Of a stretch of DNA of 16,518 bases, positions 1 to 6,783 are shown in pieces; position 1 is the first letter of the stretch; every line of letters starts with the position of its first letter. The notes below the pieces were generated by a model. It ran no database searches, was not told the origin of the DNA, and saw only the letters and a program-made list of their open reading frames with translations. Location of the stretch: contig JAEOUI010000380.1 of the NCBI GenBank assembly GCA_016839425.1, forward strand, positions 1 to 16,518. Reading direction: 5' to 3'. Origin of the DNA: Promethearchaeota archaeon. Lineage in GTDB: Archaea > Asgardarchaeota > Lokiarchaeia > Sigynarchaeales > SOKP01. Both the position numbers and the translations under genes were made by a program.

Positions 1-569
1 AAACTAAGGAGTGCTCGCTTGTAGGACGCATCCTGATAAATATCGTTAATTTTAGTACTTGGAATGATCTGGGGTTCAATGGTTATATCGGGAGCGGATA
101 TTTCAAGCGGTTCAGAATTAAGTACCCTTACGAAATCATTGTTATTCACAAAAGTCACAAATGTTTTTATAACGCCCTTATTTTTTAAGGATATAGGCGT
201 GAGATATAAGTTCGCTTGAGTATGGGCATTCCCAGTAAGTTCTTCTAAAAAAATCTTGCATGCGTTTTGATCGTCTATGGATGTATCTGGAACGAGATTC
301 GAGGGTGAACAACGGTATAATCTTAAGAATTCTGGGAAAGTTATGTTAATTTTAATGTCTGTTATAGGTGTTTTATTCGAATTTATCATCATTAACGAAT
401 ATCGATAATAACTTCCCACGGGTTTTAACTCGTAAATAACCTTAATGTTGTCTTCCTTTTCAACGCTTTCAAAAATCAAATTTGGTTTTTTCTCTTCTTT
501 CCTTACCAGTTCCTCTTTTTGATTGAACAATACTAAATGATGTACCTTGCTCCCTCTATATTGACCCAT
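1..569 (-). CDS. Hypothetical beta-sandwich-like protein, 3' end cut off by the window
   Basis: This reading frame stays open from an ATG at 569 to the left edge (189 complete codons), so only the N-terminal part is visible. The product begins MGQYRGSKVHHLVLF. A charged linker (about residues 16-35) is followed by alternating hydrophobic and polar strands with many Asn, Pro and Thr residues, e.g. YSLMMINSNKTPITDIKINI and IKTFVTFVNNNDF. That pattern resembles an Ig-like or appendage-like beta-sandwich. I see no signal peptide, membrane segment or catalytic motif. An in-frame stop (codon at 600-602) lies upstream and no other ATG falls between it and 569, so the start is fairly secure. The gene is divergent from the DUF4443-type gene across about 190 AT-rich bases. 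I do not recognise a family; the fold is inferred from strand pattern only. Confidence 0.7.
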   Translation of the reverse strand, partial: MGQYRGSKVHHLVLFNQKEELVRKEEKKPNLIFESVEKEDNIKVIYELKPVGSYYRYSLMMINSNKTPITDIKINITFPEFLRLYRCSPSNLVPDTSIDDQNACKIFLEELTGNAHTQANLYLTPISLKNKGVIKTFVTFVNNNDFVRVLNSEPLEISAPDITIEPQIIPSTKINDIYQDASYKRALLS

Positions 570-743
570 TATAGAATCACTACCTAAAAATATAACTACC
601 TACTTTATGTTATAAGTTAAATACAGTATCTCACCAATTTAAATCTTTATTCAAAATTAACTTTTCTGATTTTTGTCGTTCAAACTCTAAGAATAAAATT
701 TATCGTTCTGATTTTTCTTGCTATTATACAAATTTTTAATCTT

Positions 744-749
744 AGGTGA
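744..749 (+). promoter_or_regulatory. Shine-Dalgarno AGGTGA that selects the 760 start
   Basis: AGGTGA matches the archaeal anti-Shine-Dalgarno complement and ends 10 bases before the ATG at 760. It lies downstream of the more distant in-frame ATG at 718, so it argues that translation starts at 760 (or 766) and not at 718. Confidence 0.6.
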
Positions 750-759
750 CTTCTTATGC

Positions 760-1443
760 ATGTACATGAAGTTTGAAGAATTAAATGGATTATTTGATAG
801 TTCTACCATCAAACCCTCATTTGATTACATACACATAATTTTAGCTCTTTATCTTTTTGGAGAGCTCGGAAAAGAGGAAGGGATCGGGAGGTATCGGCTT
901 AAGGAAGAACTACTCGTCGGATCGGGTACTGTTAAATCATTAATTACAAAATTAAATAAAAAAATCCAATTCATTACCGTATTATCTAATAAAAACCAAA
1001 AAAAAGGGCACATACTCACGAAAAAAGGGAAAATATTTCTAGATAAGTTAAAGAGTTCAATTCCCATTCTTAAAAAAGGGGATCTTACTCAATTTAAAGA
1101 TATCATCATAGAATCGAACGATCTTAACGCATATATTTGCCTTGTTAAAAATGGTACTCGAAATCTTACTAATGGGATTGCTCAAAGAGACGCAGCTATA
1201 AAAATTAATGGTTCTGGGGCTACTTGTCTCGCATATGATGGTACAAAATTCACCTTTCCAACACAGTCTCAATTAGATTCAAGTGTAGAACAATTTGATA
1301 TCGGAAATTCAATTCAAGAGTATTTTAAAAAAGAATTTTTAGAAGTTTCACTTAGTAAAGGAGATGTTCTCATAATTGGGCTTGGGGATAGTCCTGAAAA
1401 AGCGCGTTTGGCCGCCTTGAACGCCGCTTTAACATTAATATAA
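760..1443 (+). CDS. Winged-helix protein with DUF4443-type C-terminal domain
   Basis: Product of about 227 residues. Residues 22-98 form a winged helix-turn-helix: helices around FDYIHIILALYLF, then a LKEELLVGSGTVKSLITKL recognition region, then a Lys-rich wing. The C-terminal half (about 118-227) has an alternating beta/alpha pattern with a GSGATCLAYDG turn, a GDVLIIGLGDS loop and a closing helix ending LAALNAALTLI. This resembles the archaeal DUF4443 family, which pairs an HTH with an uncharacterised domain; I recognise it by pattern only. It is probably a cytosolic DNA-binding protein with a ligand- or protein-binding tail. ATG 760 is chosen over 718 because of the AGGTGA at 744-749. The JAMM gene starts 15 bases after the stop with its own AGGTG, so the two genes are probably co-transcribed. 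Confidence 0.7.
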   Translation: MYMKFEELNGLFDSSTIKPSFDYIHIILALYLFGELGKEEGIGRYRLKEELLVGSGTVKSLITKLNKKIQFITVLSNKNQKKGHILTKKGKIFLDKLKSSIPILKKGDLTQFKDIIIESNDLNAYICLVKNGTRNLTNGIAQRDAAIKINGSGATCLAYDGTKFTFPTQSQLDSSVEQFDIGNSIQEYFKKEFLEVSLSKGDVLIIGLGDSPEKARLAALNAALTLI

Positions 1444-1458
1444 TTTAGGTGTTTTTTA

Positions 1459-1941
1459 ATGAGAAAGGAAAAAGATATAATTTTTTTTCTAAATAACGAT
1501 ATTTTAGAAAAAATGAAAATGTGTGTGAATAAAGCTACTCCTAATGAGGCCTGCGGATTTGTGTTTGGTAATGTAAAACAAGTGATGGCCAAGCCCGAAG
1601 ATTACCAGTATCATTATTTCGCAAAACAATTTCATTGTGTTGATTCAAATCACAAATCACCAGTAGCGTTTTTGATTTCAGATCCAATAGAATTTGATAA
1701 GGTTTATAAGGAAGCCGCTCTCAACCATAAATTACAACTTATTAGCATATTTCACTCGCATCCATCGGGAAATCGTCCGAGCGGAACTGATCTCAACAAC
1801 ATGAAATACTTGGACAATTTTGGCCTTAAAAATGTTAAAAACCAGATTTGGACGATAATGGATGCAAAAAATAAGAAAATAAAAGGATTCGTATATTTAC
1901 AAAAAGAACTCGTTCAAGTTGAAGTTATAATCGAAGAATAA
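1459..1941 (+). CDS. JAMM/MPN-domain metalloprotease (JAB family)
   Basis: A 160-residue single-domain protein. JAMM enzymes use a zinc ion to hydrolyse isopeptide or peptide bonds; relatives include Rpn11, CSN5 and the archaeal and bacterial enzymes that remove ubiquitin-like modifiers. Key residues are visible: the glutamate in NEACGF (E30), then HSHPSGNRPSGTD giving H99, H101, S108 and D111. The spacing from H101 to D111 is one residue shorter than the H-x-H-x10-D of AfJAMM and CSN5, but every ligand position is present, so I expect an active enzyme. No signal peptide or membrane segment is seen. AGGTG at 1447-1451 lies 7 bases before the ATG. It is the second gene after the winged-helix/DUF4443 gene and converges on the coiled-coil gene, whose stop lies about 10 bases away. 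The substrate is unknown: a small archaeal modifier or a sulphur-carrier fusion are possibilities. No ubiquitin-like gene is in the window. Confidence 0.88.
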   Translation: MRKEKDIIFFLNNDILEKMKMCVNKATPNEACGFVFGNVKQVMAKPEDYQYHYFAKQFHCVDSNHKSPVAFLISDPIEFDKVYKEAALNHKLQLISIFHSHPSGNRPSGTDLNNMKYLDNFGLKNVKNQIWTIMDAKNKKIKGFVYLQKELVQVEVIIEE

Positions 1942-1951
1942 TGAATTTCAT

Positions 1952-2377
1952 TTAAAATTGTGAAAATCCTTGGTCCATTTCCTTTTGTATGGATTGTTTT
2001 TGCTTGCGTAGTTCCTTGATCTTTTTTTCGAGGTCTTTAATTTTTTTCTTTCTTTCGCCAGTAATTGATCTTATCCTAGATCTAAGCGCGCTTGTCTTGT
2101 TTTTTTCGATATTTGCTATATCTCTTTTTAAAGAATTGACTAAATTTGTTTTGTCCGTGAAAATCTTTCTCCATTGCTCAAAATTCGTCCTTGCGTCAGC
2201 TAACAAGGGCGTTTCTGCTTGCAGTCTGACATTAAGGTCCTGGAGTCTTTGGCTAAATTCGGCTTCTACTTGACTCTTTGCTGCTTGCTCTGCCGAGTAA
2301 GTCTCTTGTTCAACTCTGGTTATATGATCTTCACAATTATTTATGAGGCGATCGATTGACGATAATTTTTCTGACAT
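1952..2377 (-). CDS. Small coiled-coil protein
   Basis: About 141 residues starting MSEKLSSIDRL, almost entirely predicted helix and highly charged. Heptad-like spacing runs through most of the length, clearest from about residue 70 to 135, with Lys/Glu/Arg-rich stretches such as KKKIKDLEKKIKELRKQ. There are no cysteines, membrane segments or enzymatic motifs. ATG at 2377 is preferred; a TTG at 2389 would add four residues (MGKI) but has no better ribosome site. The gene is transcribed away from the 7-helix membrane gene and towards the JAMM gene. A scaffold or structural role is the only inference possible; I do not recognise a family. The overlapping plus-strand open frame is Phe/Leu/Ser-rich antisense sequence and not a gene. 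Confidence 0.7.
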   Translation of the reverse strand: MSEKLSSIDRLINNCEDHITRVEQETYSAEQAAKSQVEAEFSQRLQDLNVRLQAETPLLADARTNFEQWRKIFTDKTNLVNSLKRDIANIEKNKTSALRSRIRSITGERKKKIKDLEKKIKELRKQKQSIQKEMDQGFSQF

Positions 2378-2556
2378 AATTTTTCCCAACGGGTACTGTT
2401 TTTAATTTCTTAAAATAATGTATATTTCTATCGTTATCATTATTATTATAGATTACTATCGTCAACACATTATATGACAATTATATATTAGTATCTTTCA
2501 GACAAATATTAGATTTAATGTTCTTTTTTAACAAAAATATAAATATATCGTAAAAA

Positions 2557-3291
2557 ATGGATCATTTTATGGAAATATTAGATTATACAAACGGAGTTTT
2601 GGGACTTATTTTCGTATTAATAACGGTGATAGTTGGGCTGACTATTGTTTCAAAATACTTCGAAAAAAAAAATGTGGATTATTTATTCGTTGGATTAGCC
2701 TGGATATTGTTTTGTTCAGGTTGGTATGGGACGAGTATAAGTTTTATCGTATCTTTCTTCAACGATGGTGTTGGTTTGCCCTTACAAGCCATTTTACTCA
2801 TTAATTTTCTTCCGCTACCTATTGGAATTACATTATGGTTGGTCGCGTTTAGTAAGTTTACTTTTACTAATAAAAATCCGAAAATAGCATTTTTCTTATT
2901 TAATTTAATTAGCTTGACATTGTTTTATGTGATATTTATTACATTTTTATTCCTTGATGTCAATCAGATAGCAACTAAAAACTCTGCGGTCGACTTGAAA
3001 AACGAAAATGTAAGTCTAGCAATATTTCTATTAATATTAATATTTACGCTATTAATCACGGGATTAATATTCGCCTACAAAACCTATCGTTTGGATAATC
3101 CCGAAACGAGAATAAAAGGTCTTTTTTTAATGTTAGCTTTTCCTTCCTTTGCGATTGGTGGAATTTTAGATGCTATGATAAACGCGACGGCATTGACGCT
3201 TGTTATTTTTAGGTTATTATTGATGTCAAGTGCTATTGAATTTTATTTGGGTTTCATCACACCTAAATGGATAAAAAATCGATTGAAATAA
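2557..3291 (+). CDS. Seven-transmembrane-helix protein, function unknown
   Basis: 244 residues with seven clear hydrophobic spans at about 11-33, 41-67, 75-98, 109-134, 152-174, 186-207 and 211-234. A basic tail, PKWIKNRLK, follows the last helix. The layout recalls the 7TM sensor modules found in front of histidine kinases and cyclases in bacteria and archaea, but here no output domain follows. A proline pair in the third helix (FLPLPIG) and the NPETRIKG loop before the sixth helix are candidate conserved elements. It could be a stand-alone receptor or a channel/transporter subunit; neither is shown. A TATA-like stretch at 2537-2544 lies about 28 bases before the second in-frame ATG (2569, MEILDYT), so a leaderless transcript starting there is possible and the first four residues are uncertain. 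Confidence 0.75.
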   Translation: MDHFMEILDYTNGVLGLIFVLITVIVGLTIVSKYFEKKNVDYLFVGLAWILFCSGWYGTSISFIVSFFNDGVGLPLQAILLINFLPLPIGITLWLVAFSKFTFTNKNPKIAFFLFNLISLTLFYVIFITFLFLDVNQIATKNSAVDLKNENVSLAIFLLILIFTLLITGLIFAYKTYRLDNPETRIKGLFLMLAFPSFAIGGILDAMINATALTLVIFRLLLMSSAIEFYLGFITPKWIKNRLK

Positions 3292-3416
3292 ATTCGATTG
3301 TTAAAAATCAGTATTAAAATAAATATCGTTATTAATTAGTCAAAAATAATGTAAAAATAGGATTATATTTTTTTTTAAAAATTGGTAAATTCAATTCTGC
3401 TCAATAAGTCTTTAAA

Positions 3417-3614
3417 ATGAAAAACAAGAAATGCAAGTGGTATTTCGTATGTCCAATCAAATCATTCGTTGAAAATGGTAAATTGGACCCAATTTGGATT
3501 GAAAAATATTGCTTGGTAGGAAATAAAAATTGCGAAAGATTTAAGATGGAAGAAAGAGGAGAATATCATCCCGATAATATGTTACCAAATGGAAAAATCA
3601 AAGAAGATCTCTAA
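3417..3614 (+). CDS. Small four-cysteine protein, possible Fe-S or zinc site
   Basis: A 65-residue protein with cysteines at 6, 12, 32 and 39 in the pattern C-x5-C-P ... W-x3-YC-x6-C. It closes with HPDNMLPNGKIKEDL. I recall small archaeal and bacterial proteins with similar four-cysteine spacing and a HPD-x-MLP(D/N)G ending, sometimes labelled after uracil-DNA glycosylase; it is far too short to be that enzyme. The four cysteines could bind a 4Fe-4S cluster or zinc. No membrane segment or signal is seen. A TTTAAAAA box at 3374-3381 lies about 36 bases before the ATG, suggesting its own promoter. It stands alone between two membrane-protein genes on the same strand, and the intergenic gaps (125 and 100 bases) argue against a tight operon. 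Confidence 0.7.
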   Translation: MKNKKCKWYFVCPIKSFVENGKLDPIWIEKYCLVGNKNCERFKMEERGEYHPDNMLPNGKIKEDL

Positions 3615-3714
3615 TATTCGCTTTCATCAATAAATACTTTTATAAAATAATTGAGATATAATTAAATAACTTCTTGTCTAACTATAAGTATTATCGACTA
3701 AAAGGTGGATAATA

Positions 3715-4254
3715 GTGAATTTGAATAGAGAAAGTAAATATTATATTTTTATAAAAGCACTTATTTATTTGGTCATTTTTTCATTTCTACATTTTATTTA
3801 TGATATGAGCCAAGAAAATATCGTGGTGGGTATTTTTAGTGGAACCGACGAGAGCGTTTTTCAACATATGAAAATCGGATTCTACACTTACTTGATCCTT
3901 ACAGTTATAGAATACCTGATATTTATGAAGCAGATTAAAAAAGAGGAAAGAGATAAGTTCCTGTATTCTCGATTACTCACTGCGATATTGCTTTCGTGGT
4001 TTATGATCGTGTTATATCTAATTGCGGCGTTATTCATTCAAGAACAACCTCCATTGGAATTTGAATTGTTTTATTCCATTTTTATGGGATACATCAGCAT
4101 ACTTCCCGCCTTGATGCTAGAAACATGGTACGAAAAGTTTGAATTTCCAACACGAATAAAATATCTAATATTATTTCTTGTTTTCTTGCTTATCATCGAG
4201 GTTACGATATTCACATTTAATAAGCCCTGGCACGATATTTTTGCCGAACCCTAA
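3715..4254 (+). CDS. DUF6512-like integral membrane protein
   Basis: 179 residues with about five hydrophobic spans at roughly 11-28, 55-70, 87-107, 116-136 and 148-168. A conserved-looking loop, GIFSGTDESVFQHMKIGFY (residues 39-57), resembles the NESVWEH signature of the DUF6512 membrane family known from Firmicutes and methanogens. The C-terminus, PWHDIFAEP, also fits the aromatic/acidic end of that family. Function is unknown. The start is GTG at 3715, supported by AGGTGG at 3703-3708, six bases upstream; no ATG is available near it. The gene converges on the proteasome beta gene. An open frame reading out of its 3' end into the proteasome gene is antisense and not real. Confidence 0.72.
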   Translation: MNLNRESKYYIFIKALIYLVIFSFLHFIYDMSQENIVVGIFSGTDESVFQHMKIGFYTYLILTVIEYLIFMKQIKKEERDKFLYSRLLTAILLSWFMIVLYLIAALFIQEQPPLEFELFYSIFMGYISILPALMLETWYEKFEFPTRIKYLILFLVFLLIIEVTIFTFNKPWHDIFAEP

Positions 4255-4330
4255 CTATCTAATCATTAAAAATTTATTTTTTTATTTGCTAATTATCCAA
4301 TTAGAATTTAGATATAAAGAAAAAGCAAGG

Positions 4331-4969
4331 TTATTGGATTTGAACAAATCCGTCCTTGTCAATGGAGCAAATTTGTATGTGATATCCAGACGCAGCGTCT
4401 CTCTCTTTTGAACTCGTGATTGCTGTTTTTATAAGTTCTATGCCTTCTTCTTTTGACATCTCTGGCTTCCAATCTGCCTCGAGAACGCCTAAAGAAAATG
4501 TAGAACCCGAACCAAACGAGATGAATTTATCTTCTTCGAATAAAGTTCCCAAAAGATCAACACCATATAATCTGCCTTTCTGGTCATGAGTTGAATATCC
4601 TCCAACGATCATCATTGCCATATAATAGGATCGTCCTTGAAATAAAATGTTTCTCGTGACATTTGCGATGTATTTGGGGTCGGGAACGGTTCCTTCCTCG
4701 ACTTGCTTTAGTCTCGATAAAGCTTGGATTTGATTGATGACATATTGACAGTCAGCAACGCCTCCAGAAATCGTTGCTGCCGTGTAATCGTTTATCTGGA
4801 ATAATTTCTGAGCGGTTTTCGTTGCCACGGTATAACCCGCCGTTGCCTGAGATTCAGTTCCAATCACCACGCCTCCTTTAACCATAACGCCAACTGTAGT
4901 CGTGCTCGTCTTTATCACATTATCCATGGAGGCCTCGTCGAAATTTACCATGTCTCTATTTTGCATCAT
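4331..4969 (-). CDS. psmB: Archaeal proteasome beta subunit with Glu at the Asp17 position
   Basis: 212 residues, normal length for an archaeal 20S beta subunit, an N-terminal threonine protease in the inner rings of the core particle. A propeptide of about 22 residues ends ...VIKTS, before TTTVGV. Cleavage would expose T23 as Thr1, after Ser instead of the usual Gly. Lys33 is K55 (KTAQKLFQ). The SFGSGS loop gives S154 (Ser129 equivalent), and RDAASG gives D191 and S194 (Asp166 and Ser169 equivalents, shifted by three in step). The residue at position 17 is Glu (E39, in IGTESQATAGY) where Asp is nearly universal, and the usual basic residue at 19 is Gln. This may be an altered-activity paralogue or an active enzyme with a conservative change. 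No alpha subunit gene lies in the window. The gene is divergent from S8e across about 145 AT-rich bases. Confidence 0.95.
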   Translation of the reverse strand: MMQNRDMVNFDEASMDNVIKTSTTTVGVMVKGGVVIGTESQATAGYTVATKTAQKLFQINDYTAATISGGVADCQYVINQIQALSRLKQVEEGTVPDPKYIANVTRNILFQGRSYYMAMMIVGGYSTHDQKGRLYGVDLLGTLFEEDKFISFGSGSTFSLGVLEADWKPEMSKEEGIELIKTAITSSKERDAASGYHIQICSIDKDGFVQIQ

Positions 4970-5113
4970 TTTTATTCAAATAATTATAGTGAATTATCCT
5001 TAATAAAAATTCAAATTATATTTATTTTTCTTAAATAACTTCCAATGTAAAAATTTTAAAGATATCCTTCACTACTAAAAACTATAATTTTATGTTAAAA
5101 TGGTATAAACACT

Positions 5114-5491
5114 ATGGCTCGAAGTCAAGCACGTTCAAAAAGAAAATACACGGGAAAAAAATACAAGAGCTTTAGAAAAAAGAGAAAAATGGAGCTCGCT
5201 CGCCCACCCATTCAAACCGCTATTGGCAACGATAAAAAGAAAAAGCAGAGAATTCTTGGGGGGAATACCAAGTTAAAGCTATTCTCCACGGAATTTATTA
5301 ATGTAACGAACCCAAACACGAACAAAACTGCGAAAACCAAAATTCTAAAGTTTGAAAGCAATGAAGCTTCTAAAGATCTAAATCGAAGACACATTCTTAC
5401 CAAGGGGGCTGTCGTGGAAACGGAATTAGGAAAAGCCCGAATCACGAGCCGACCTGGACAGCACGGAGTGTTAAACGGCGTGCTCATGTAG
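5114..5491 (+). CDS. rps8e: Ribosomal protein S8e
   Basis: 125 residues, the expected length for archaeal S8e, a small-subunit protein shared by archaea and eukaryotes and absent from bacteria. The very basic N-terminus (MARSQARSKRKYTGKKYKSF), the RILGGNTKLKL segment, and the RRHILTKGAVVETELGKARI and TSRPGQHGVLNGVLM segments match the family closely. No good Shine-Dalgarno precedes the ATG, but an AT-rich TATA-like stretch (ACTATAATTTTAT, about 5081-5093) sits some 25 bases upstream, consistent with a leaderless or short-leader transcript. It is divergent from psmB, so a housekeeping ribosome gene and a proteasome gene share an intergenic promoter region. Confidence 0.97.
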   Translation: MARSQARSKRKYTGKKYKSFRKKRKMELARPPIQTAIGNDKKKKQRILGGNTKLKLFSTEFINVTNPNTNKTAKTKILKFESNEASKDLNRRHILTKGAVVETELGKARITSRPGQHGVLNGVLM

Positions 5492-5581
5492 ATTAATTTT
5501 ACTTTTATTCTTTTATAACAACTCTATTTAATAAATTTTTAATCTTAACTATCAAGAAGAATAAAAACACAAATATCTAAG

Positions 5582-5604
5582 TTCTTTTTATTATAATAAA
5601 AGAA
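5582..5604. terminator. AT-rich inverted repeat between convergent genes, possible two-way terminator
   Basis: TTCTTTTTATT and AATAAAAGAA form an imperfect inverted repeat (one extra T in the left arm). It lies in the 206-base gap between S8e (ending at 5491) and the convergent ArsR-like gene (ending at 5698), and gives T-rich runs on both strands. Archaeal termination relies mainly on T-runs, so a shared terminator is plausible. The low-complexity base content makes chance formation possible. Confidence 0.3.
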
Positions 5605-5697
5605 TGAATTTTTAATTCTGACTAAAAAAGCTTGAAAATAGATAGGAAAATATTCATATTTTAGCATTTATTAAAAAATAAGGGATTTAGATAAATC

Positions 5698-6102
5698 TTA
5701 ATAGTTGTTCGTTGGATTTTTAAAAAAATAGGTTGCAAAAGAATCGGAAAATCGCCCGCTTTGTTTGTCTCGTGTTTCTTTTTTGTCCCTTATTGTTGAA
5801 TATTTATATGCAGTATCTAAACCTCTAAGAAAAAGCCTTCCATCTTCCGTGATCGCGTAATTGCCTATACTTGGCTTTTTAATGAGCATTTTATCAAGTA
5901 ATTTCGTTAAATGGTTTGCCAAGGCCGTTTTCTGTAATGCAGAATATTTCATTAAATCGTTAAACGATTTTTCGCCAGTTAATAAGGATATTAATATTCT
6001 TAATCTACTCTCGTTGCCTATTGCTTTTACAACATCTAAAATGATGGAAAATGCTTCTTCAAGAGATTCAACCAAATCGATATTTGATTTTTGTTCTATC
6101 AT
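5698..6102 (-). CDS. ArsR-like winged-helix transcription regulator
   Basis: 134 residues. Residues 20-95 form a typical archaeal ArsR-type winged HTH: AIGNESRLRILISLL, then KSFNDLMKYSALQKTALANH (second and recognition helices), then LIKKPSIGNYAITEDGRLFL as the wing. The C-terminal 35 residues are polar and aromatic with no recognisable sensor domain and no clustered cysteines for metal sensing. The start at 6102 (MIEQKSN) is chosen over an upstream in-frame start at 6147 because AGAGGT lies 8 bases before it and the longer form would overlap the preceding gene. Only two bases separate it from the stop of the GyrI-like gene, so the pair is one operon. I infer that it is the DNA-binding partner of that ligand-binding protein. 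Confidence 0.82.
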   Translation of the reverse strand: MIEQKSNIDLVESLEEAFSIILDVVKAIGNESRLRILISLLTGEKSFNDLMKYSALQKTALANHLTKLLDKMLIKKPSIGNYAITEDGRLFLRGLDTAYKYSTIRDKKETRDKQSGRFSDSFATYFFKNPTNNY

Positions 6103-6104
6103 TT

Positions 6105-6632
6105 TTAAAAACCTCTTCTGTTTATTTTTTTTATGGGAATATACCAATCAATTTCGGAATTTGGATCGTCGAGGCCCTTATATCTCTGGCTATCGTAGCC
6201 TTCCAAGATGAAAGGAAACGATTGTTCGTAATTGTTTTCCGGAATCCATTTTTTGTACATGTATGAACCTAATTCTATTTTTTCACTTATTTTTGTCGTG
6301 AATAAGACATAATTGGATTTAGGAAGGATCTTAACAAACATTTCTAAGGGAATTTCATCAATTCTTTTTATCTCAATTGCAGTCATTACAAAATAATTCC
6401 TCGTAGTCTGGAATTCTTCTGGTTCTAAATGTAATTCATAGTAATACGAGGCATTCACGCTTAATTTTTCAATAATTTTATTATATTTCTTTCCAACTAG
6501 ACTCATAAACCGATTCCACAACTTTCCAATCTCATTCTCATAAGACCATTCTTTAGCGGAATGAAAGGGATTTCCATAATAAACACAACCTAATAATTGA
6601 AATACTTTCCCTTCTAAAATGGTAGGTTCCAT
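6105..6632 (-). CDS. GyrI-like effector-binding protein (SOUL/BmrR-type fold)
   Basis: 175 residues without a DNA-binding domain. The second half has the signature of GyrI-like or bacterial-activator effector-binding domains: a strand ending EIPLEMFVKILPKSNYVLF (a drug-pocket strand), then ELGSYMYKKWIPENNYEQS (the usual helix with W-x-P), then LEGYDSQRY and finally a SEIDWYIPIKK strand, where the acidic residue often contacts cationic ligands. Such domains bind small, often aromatic or cationic, compounds and are commonly fused to MerR or AraC DNA-binding domains. Here the ArsR-like gene begins two bases after the stop, suggesting a split version of the same sensor-regulator. Start ATG 6632 is the only reasonable one. 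It is divergent from the TrmO-like gene, with a tandem direct repeat between. Confidence 0.8.
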   Translation of the reverse strand: MEPTILEGKVFQLLGCVYYGNPFHSAKEWSYENEIGKLWNRFMSLVGKKYNKIIEKLSVNASYYYELHLEPEEFQTTRNYFVMTAIEIKRIDEIPLEMFVKILPKSNYVLFTTKISEKIELGSYMYKKWIPENNYEQSFPFILEGYDSQRYKGLDDPNSEIDWYIPIKKINRRGF

Positions 6633-6696
6633 CGTTTCAACTTAATTTTTTATCAATAATTATTGTATGACATTTAATGTTTTTAAACCTTCCTAT

Positions 6697-6726
6697 AAAA
6701 AGTGAACGCCACCGACAAAAAGTGAA
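6697..6726 (+). promoter_or_regulatory. Tandem direct repeat, candidate operator in a divergent promoter region
   Basis: AAAAAGTGAA occurs twice, at 6697-6706 and 6717-6726, exactly 20 bases apart, about two helical turns. It lies between the GyrI/ArsR operon (-, starting at 6632) and the TrmO-like gene (+, starting at 6784). The second copy abuts TTAAATAT (6731-6738), a TATA-like box for the plus-strand gene. Identical copies in phase suggest a binding site for a dimeric regulator, possibly the ArsR-like protein of the neighbouring operon. The site is inferred; the sequence shows only the repeat. Confidence 0.4.
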
Positions 6727-6783
6727 GGACTTAAATATTTGAAAACATAATAATAAATGAATCAATTTGAGATGTAAGTAAAA

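Noticed and set aside
1989..2273. Plus-strand frame of 94 codons opposite the coiled-coil gene
   Set aside because: Hydrophobic low-complexity translation typical of the antisense of a Lys/Glu-rich coiled coil.
4178..4411. Plus-strand frame of 77 codons at the end of the DUF6512-like gene
   Set aside because: It lies within the DUF6512-like gene and antisense to the proteasome beta gene, with a Phe/Leu-rich composition.
6103..6147. Upstream start for the ArsR-like protein (MVYSHKK...)
   Set aside because: It overlaps the GyrI-like gene, while AGAGGT is well placed for ATG 6102.
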